DNA of 9,639 nucleotides from Muribaculaceae bacterium (GTDB lineage Bacteria; Bacteroidota; Bacteroidia; Bacteroidales; Muribaculaceae), in NCBI GenBank assembly GCA_029056365.1, contig JAIDBM010000119.1, forward strand, positions 1-9,639. The letters run 5' to 3'. This document shows positions 7,019 through 9,639 of the stretch, piece by piece. A program made the translations under genes and the position numbers. The notes beneath the pieces were generated by a model that made no database searches, had not been told where the DNA came from, and saw only the letters and a list, made by a program, of their open reading frames with translations. Every line of letters starts with the position of its first letter. Position 1 is the stretch's first letter.

Positions 7019-7049
7019 CAAAGTTACTACTTTTTGTCGGATTCTCAAA
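7019..7049 (-). promoter_or_regulatory. Promoter of rpsA (Bacteroides housekeeping type)
   Basis: Reading leftward, TTTG (7049-7046), exactly 19 nt and TAACTTTG (7026-7019) match the Bacteroides consensus at every fixed position. The start of transcription is expected near 7012, giving a leader of about 60 nt. The leader includes a small inverted repeat GCAC-GTA-GTGC (6994-7004) of uncertain meaning. Confidence 0.85.
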
Positions 7050-7065
7050 AAGTTAGAGCATAATT

Positions 7066-7095
7066 TTTCAAAAAAAAAGTTTTTTCGTACTTTTG
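7066..7095 (+). promoter_or_regulatory. Promoter of the GlmU-like gene and its downstream partner
   Basis: TACTTTTG (7088-7095) matches the -7 element TAnnTTTG fully. TTTC (7066-7069), 18 nt upstream, is an imperfect -33. Between them lies a run of nine As and six Ts (7070-7085). Transcription would start near 7101, leaving a leader of about 25 nt before the ATG at 7127. The promoter is back to back with that of rpsA without overlap of the core elements. Confidence 0.65.
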
Positions 7096-7126
7096 CAAAA
7101 TCAACACATACTCATCAACTCAACAT

Positions 7127-8287
7127 ATGGACTTTGTAATTTTCGACCCCGATAACGTACGCGACAATCTGCTTCCGCTCACCTATACCCGTCCGGTAGG
7201 CGCATTGCGTGTGGGCATCACCACCATAGCCGAAAAATGGGCCTACTACCTGTTTGGCGAATATTCCTGGCTTACCGAACATTATCTATCCGAAAAGTTT
7301 CCCTGCGAGGCCGACGTGAATGCCGACGACACTCTCATGATTGCCGGAAACATCCTCCCCGACGAGGCTCTCGCCCATGCCGTAATGGATCTGAAGCCGG
7401 GCCAGGCGCTGTATAAAGGCGACCGCCGCATCGCGGCCGTAGGCGATGGCCACGAACATATCGAATTCACCGACGAAATCATGGCCATAGACCGGCTCTA
7501 TGACATTTTCCTGCTCAACGGCCGCGCCATTTGCGATGACTTCGCACGCATCACGGCCGGACGGCAGTCGGCTCCCGTAAGCGACAGCGTAACAGTAATA
7601 GGCGACCGAAACCGTGTGTTTCTGGCCGAAGGCGCTACCGCCGAAGGGTGCATCATCAATGTAAAAAACGGGCCGGTATACGTTGGCCCGCAGGCCGAAA
7701 TCATGGAGGGAGCCACACTGCGCGGCCCCATAGCCATAGGCCCCCACTCCACCGTGAACATGGGCACGAAAATCTATCCCGACACCACTCTCGGGCCATG
7801 GTGCAAGGTTGGAGGCGAACTCAACAATGTTGTTTTCCAGGGCTATTCAAACAAGGCTCACGATGGTTTTCTCGGCAATGCCGTAATAGGCGAATGGTGT
7901 AATCTCGGCGCCGGATGCGTGGCTTCCAATCTCAAAAACGATTACACAAAAATTAAACTGTGGAACTATCCTGCCCACAGATTCCTGCGCACCGACCTGC
8001 AATTCTGCGGCCTGATTATGGGCGACCATTCCAAGGCCGGCATCAACACCATGTTCAATACCGCCACAGTGGTGGGCGTAGGCTGCAACATACACGGCGC
8101 CGGCTTCCCGCGCAATTTCGTGGCAAGCTTCCTTGAAGGCGGCACCGCCGGTTTCTCCGATGTGCCTATGGAGAAATTCTTCGAGATAGCCGAGCGTGTC
8201 ACAGGACGCCGGGGCATAGAATTCACACAGGCCGACCGAAACATACTGCTCGCCATACGGGAAATCGCCGACAACTACTACAAATGA
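7127..8287 (+). CDS. GlmU-family sugar nucleotidyltransferase with left-handed beta-helix (alternative Bacteroidota type)
   Basis: A 386-residue cytoplasmic protein that resembles the Bacteroidota 'GlmU family' (PF13562-like N-terminus, alternative GlmU). The predicted role is making an activated amino sugar, probably UDP-GlcNAc, from the sugar-1-phosphate, with acetyl transfer by the C-terminal half. The N-terminus carries the family's divergent nucleotide-binding motif, DNLLPLTYTRPVGALRVG (residues 13-30), in place of the classical GxGTRM loop. From about 183 to 335 hexapeptide-like turns form a beta-helix (VYVGPQAEIMEGATLRGPIAIGP onward). The stretch NKAHDGFLGNAVIGEWCNLGAGC aligns by eye with the acetyltransferase segment of classical GlmU, with His245 in the place of the catalytic histidine. 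The start at 7127 follows CAACTCAACAT, no Shine-Dalgarno. It is first in a rightward unit, 42 nt before a membrane protein gene. The substrate is inferred, not shown. Confidence 0.85.
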   Translation: MDFVIFDPDNVRDNLLPLTYTRPVGALRVGITTIAEKWAYYLFGEYSWLTEHYLSEKFPCEADVNADDTLMIAGNILPDEALAHAVMDLKPGQALYKGDRRIAAVGDGHEHIEFTDEIMAIDRLYDIFLLNGRAICDDFARITAGRQSAPVSDSVTVIGDRNRVFLAEGATAEGCIINVKNGPVYVGPQAEIMEGATLRGPIAIGPHSTVNMGTKIYPDTTLGPWCKVGGELNNVVFQGYSNKAHDGFLGNAVIGEWCNLGAGCVASNLKNDYTKIKLWNYPAHRFLRTDLQFCGLIMGDHSKAGINTMFNTATVVGVGCNIHGAGFPRNFVASFLEGGTAGFSDVPMEKFFEIAERVTGRRGIEFTQADRNILLAIREIADNYYK

Positions 8288-8329
8288 AGCCTACCGCGAC
8301 AACCCTAACCGACCGAAACATCCGCACGC

Positions 8330-9639
8330 ATGAAAACAAATAAAACACAAAGCGGAAATTCAACTGCAGCCTGGTCGTGGATTATAATGGGCATTCTATG
8401 TTTTTTCATTGCATGGATGAGCTCAGTTGTGACATGGCTCGGCGATGATGTCGACTACGGATTTGTAATCCACGACCATGTCTGGACCAGCAGCGGCGAC
8501 ATAAATTCGCCTGCCGACATAATATCATCGCAGATAACCCATTATTCAAACACCAACGGCCGATTTGTGGCTCACAGTCTGGTACAGTTGTTCTGTGGAG
8601 TACTGGGCAAAGGAATGTTCGTACTCTGCAACGCGCTGGTATACCTTGCTTTCGCATGGCTGATTGTGCGAATGGGGGGTGTGCGCAAACCAATGCGGAA
8701 CCCCATGTCAACAGCAACTGTCGCCTCAGTAATTCCACTTCTGTTCCTTACGAAAATGATGCCAAGCTGCCAGATTGGGTTCGTGTGGATGTTTACCCTC
8801 ACTCTGGCATGGCTCTATCTTTTTATATATAAAGCGCGGACCGGAGCAATCGGCACGGCCGGAATTGCCCTGCTCGGAATTCTCGCCGGCAACGGGCAGG
8901 AGGCGCTGTCTATTGGCATGTCAGCGGCACTTGGCCTATGGTGGCTGCATAAACGCTGCCGAATCGGCCTGCGCCGCACTTTATGGCTACTCTGCTACTG
9001 GGCCGGAACACTCAGTGTCTGTCTGGCTCCGGGCACACTCGCCCGCAGCGGACGAATGGATATTCCGCTCTTCGATTCAATATTCTACATGGCCATGTCG
9101 CTCAGGGCAGTGTACATACTTGCCGCTGTGATTATGTGGCTTCGCTTCTCGCGTAAAACAAGCTGGAATACTATCTGGAACAAATCGGCCCTGTGGCTGA
9201 ACATCACGGTGATAATGCTGATTTTCAATCTGTGGGCAGGCGTGTACAGCAACCGACAGCTTTTCGGTGCCGAACTGGCCGCAGCCATCGCCACGCTACG
9301 CCTGCTGCCAAACCACCGCTTCTCCACACTGTGGCTTACGGTCTTTGCATGTCTGTCGGCATACATATGCATCCACCAGATAAACTGCGCGAAGAAAGTA
9401 AGCGCACAATACAACGACATCACATCCATGTTTCTTGCCTCGCCCGACGGAGTGGTTCTCTACGACCGCACTCTCGGATCAACCGGCACATTCGACCGCG
9501 AATTCCGCATCTACGAAGACATCACAGGCTATGGGGCGCACGAAACCAGGCGCACGCTAATAAAAGACTTCGGACGCCGTTTTCCCACACACCCGCGCCT
9601 GCAGCTCTACCCCATGGCGATTACCCGCCTGACCTATGC
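8330..9639 (+). CDS. Polytopic membrane protein, DUF6056/GT-C-like, C-terminus beyond the window
   Basis: The frame from the ATG at 8330 is open to the right edge (436 full codons). It encodes a multi-pass inner-membrane protein: a first membrane helix at about 15-37, then the acidic loop motif GDDVDYGF (38-45), and a loop with HYSNTNGRFVAHSLVQLF (71-88). About eight to ten more helices follow up to residue 351, including a Gly-Asn-Gly-Gln-Glu motif (187-191) between helices. From about 352 the sequence becomes soluble. An Asp-Asp pair after helix 1, an NGR loop and a GNxQE motif recall the Bacteroidota DUF6056 family and, more loosely, GT-C glycosyltransferases that use lipid-linked sugars. 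That assignment is from memory of the pattern. The likely start is supported by the Lys-rich MKTNKT before helix 1. It is probably co-transcribed with the GlmU-like gene, 42 nt upstream. Confidence 0.75.
   Translation, partial: MKTNKTQSGNSTAAWSWIIMGILCFFIAWMSSVVTWLGDDVDYGFVIHDHVWTSSGDINSPADIISSQITHYSNTNGRFVAHSLVQLFCGVLGKGMFVLCNALVYLAFAWLIVRMGGVRKPMRNPMSTATVASVIPLLFLTKMMPSCQIGFVWMFTLTLAWLYLFIYKARTGAIGTAGIALLGILAGNGQEALSIGMSAALGLWWLHKRCRIGLRRTLWLLCYWAGTLSVCLAPGTLARSGRMDIPLFDSIFYMAMSLRAVYILAAVIMWLRFSRKTSWNTIWNKSALWLNITVIMLIFNLWAGVYSNRQLFGAELAAAIATLRLLPNHRFSTLWLTVFACLSAYICIHQINCAKKVSAQYNDITSMFLASPDGVVLYDRTLGSTGTFDREFRIYEDITGYGAHETRRTLIKDFGRRFPTHPRLQLYPMAITRLTY

Noticed and set aside
7286..7747. 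A 153-codon leftward open frame inside the GlmU-like gene
   Set aside because: Antisense shadow of a well-supported gene; no promoter or terminator fits it.
1..9639. Mobile element, prophage or defence island
   Set aside because: I saw no transposase, integrase, terminal inverted repeats, target duplications, restriction or toxin genes. The content is core genes plus envelope genes with consistent codon style.

Overview
The window looks like ordinary chromosomal core from a member of the Bacteroidales. I infer this from four things: an rpsL-rpsG-fusA order with Bacteroidota-type proteins, a 591-residue six-domain S1 with an Ala/Lys/Glu-rich tail, a PF14905-type TonB-linked outer-membrane receptor, and intergenic promoters matching the Bacteroides housekeeping pattern TTTG-N19-21-TAnnTTTG. 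Most starts lack a Shine-Dalgarno sequence, as expected for the phylum. Base composition near 50% GC and the overall gene style would fit Muribaculaceae, but family level is a guess.

Layout. Positions 1-2316 carry the leftward str operon: the promoter (2285-2316), a leader of about 140 nt, rpsL (S12), a long 193-nt spacer with a compact GC-rich hairpin, rpsG (S7), and the N-terminal half of fusA (EF-G), which runs off the left edge. Positions 2317-2529 hold two short direct-repeat pairs and the terminator of the gene upstream. Positions 2530-4992 encode an 820-residue outer-membrane beta-barrel receptor, also leftward. Positions 5121-5158 are the rpsA terminator and 5178-6953 is rpsA (S1), leftward. 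Positions 6954-7126 form a divergent promoter region. The rightward unit is an alternative GlmU-like sugar nucleotidyltransferase/acyltransferase (7127-8287), followed 42 nt later by a polytopic membrane protein that resembles the DUF6056/GT-C-like families (8330 to the right edge, incomplete).

How it works together. The left half and rpsA supply translation machinery, each unit with its own near-consensus promoter and clear terminators around the receptor. The receptor is an independent envelope gene lodged between the two ribosomal units. The rightward pair plausibly links production of an activated amino sugar in the cytoplasm to a membrane-embedded envelope-glycan step, although this rests on adjacency only.

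I found no mobile element, CRISPR array, tRNA, rRNA or defence system. The most worthwhile leads are the S12-S7 spacer hairpin, the repeats and palindrome at the str promoter, the Gly-rich tail beyond the last barrel strand of the receptor, and the uncharacterised membrane protein at the right end.
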